A DNA stretch of 64,000 nt from the NCBI RefSeq assembly GCF_003248355.1, contig NZ_QKWY01000001.1, positions 3,740,001 through 3,804,000 on the forward strand, written 5' to 3'. The number at the start of each line of letters is the position of its first letter. Position 1 is the stretch's first letter. A program made the translations under genes and the position numbers. The DNA comes from Streptomyces sp. AC1-42W (GTDB lineage Bacteria; Actinomycetota; Actinomycetes; Streptomycetales; Streptomycetaceae). Under the pieces are notes generated by a model. It saw nothing but the letters and a program-made list of their open reading frames with translations, ran no database searches and was not told the DNA's origin. Below, piece by piece: positions 63,900 through 64,000 of this stretch.

Positions 63900-63941
63900 A
63901 CGGCGGCCCGGCGGAGAGGAGTCCGGAAGTCCGACACGCAG

Positions 63942-63961
63942 TAGTCAAGTTTGACTAGACT
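63942..63961 (+). promoter_or_regulatory. Operator-like inverted repeat and -10 of the last gene
   Basis: TAGTCAA-GT-TTGACTA (63942-63957) is a 7-bp inverted repeat. It overlaps TAGACT (63956-63961), a good Streptomyces -10, which ends 7 nt before the GTG at 63969. The mRNA would therefore be leaderless, with a repressor site over the promoter. Confidence 0.55.
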
Positions 63962-63968
63962 GTTGGGT

Positions 63969-64000
63969 GTGACTGAGACGACCATTCCGATGCTGCCCTG
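63969..64000 (+). CDS. Start of a gene cut by the window edge, possibly VOC family
   Basis: Only about 10 codons are visible: GTG then TETTIPMLPC. The opening resembles VOC/bleomycin-resistance-like proteins, which often start TETTIP-LPCRSI, but too little is present to be sure. There is no ribosome site; the -10 is 7 nt upstream. Confidence 0.45.
   Translation, partial: MTETTIPMLP

Overview
The window is about 73% G+C by eye. Third codon positions are almost all G or C, GTG and TTG starts are common, and many families are typical of Streptomyces: an MbtH-dependent NRPS, a SapA-like spore protein, a sortase substrate with an LAXTG-type signal, an ECF41 sigma factor, and a TetR regulator of the gamma-butyrolactone-receptor type. 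I read it as a Streptomyces chromosome segment. The many broken genes and one IS110-family element suggest a variable region rather than the conserved core. No tRNA, rRNA, CRISPR array or replication origin was seen.

1-17.1 kb is mixed housekeeping and stress genes: an isochorismatase-fold hydrolase, a TerD-domain protein, a family-5 uracil-DNA glycosylase, DUF2945 and DUF488 proteins, an ECF41 sigma factor, and a stress cassette (small hydrophobic protein, SigB/F-type sigma factor, Asp23 protein). These are followed by a TetR/MFS efflux pair with paired palindromic operators, a FemX-like peptidyltransferase, a Rieske-FAD oxidoreductase, a hemerythrin and ThpR. The sigma gene and a DUF4232 lipoprotein gene each carry an apparent one-base frameshift.

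17.1-40.2 kb is a nonribosomal peptide locus: a 576-bp control region, an MbtH protein, and two NRPSs of 4795 and 2514 aa joined by a GTGA overlap. The line reads C-A-T / C-A-T / C-A-T / C-A-T-E // C-A-T / C-A-T-R. The A-domain codes alternate between an aliphatic type and a Gln-like type and end in an aromatic (Phe-type) module, with epimerisation at residue 4 and reductive release. The predicted product is an N-capped hexapeptide aldehyde or alcohol, X-Gln-X-D-Gln-X-Phe/Trp. A SapA-like secreted protein gene and a strong terminator follow.

40.8-46.2 kb holds a disrupted sortase-substrate gene, an IS110-family transposase with a structured noncoding flank (possible bridge RNA), two acetyltransferases, an aldo/keto reductase and debris of two oxidoreductase genes.

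46.2-55.0 kb is the most interesting accessory stretch after the NRPS. A tightly overlapping operon encodes an MfnB-like furan-phosphate synthase, an aldehyde dehydrogenase, an aryl-alcohol-type dehydrogenase and an O-methyltransferase. Close by are a gamma-butyrolactone-receptor-type TetR gene, a HAD phosphatase gene and dihydroxyacetone kinase genes (dhaK, dhaL). Together they could form a triose-phosphate-fed route to a small furan metabolite or signal. This is inference.

55.1-64 kb is mostly ordinary: a deleted RibD-like pseudogene, small membrane proteins, DUF1801, AraC and VOC proteins, a secreted protein, a copper-type DUF6153/DUF305 pair, DUF5713, and the start of a possibly leaderless VOC-like gene at the window edge.
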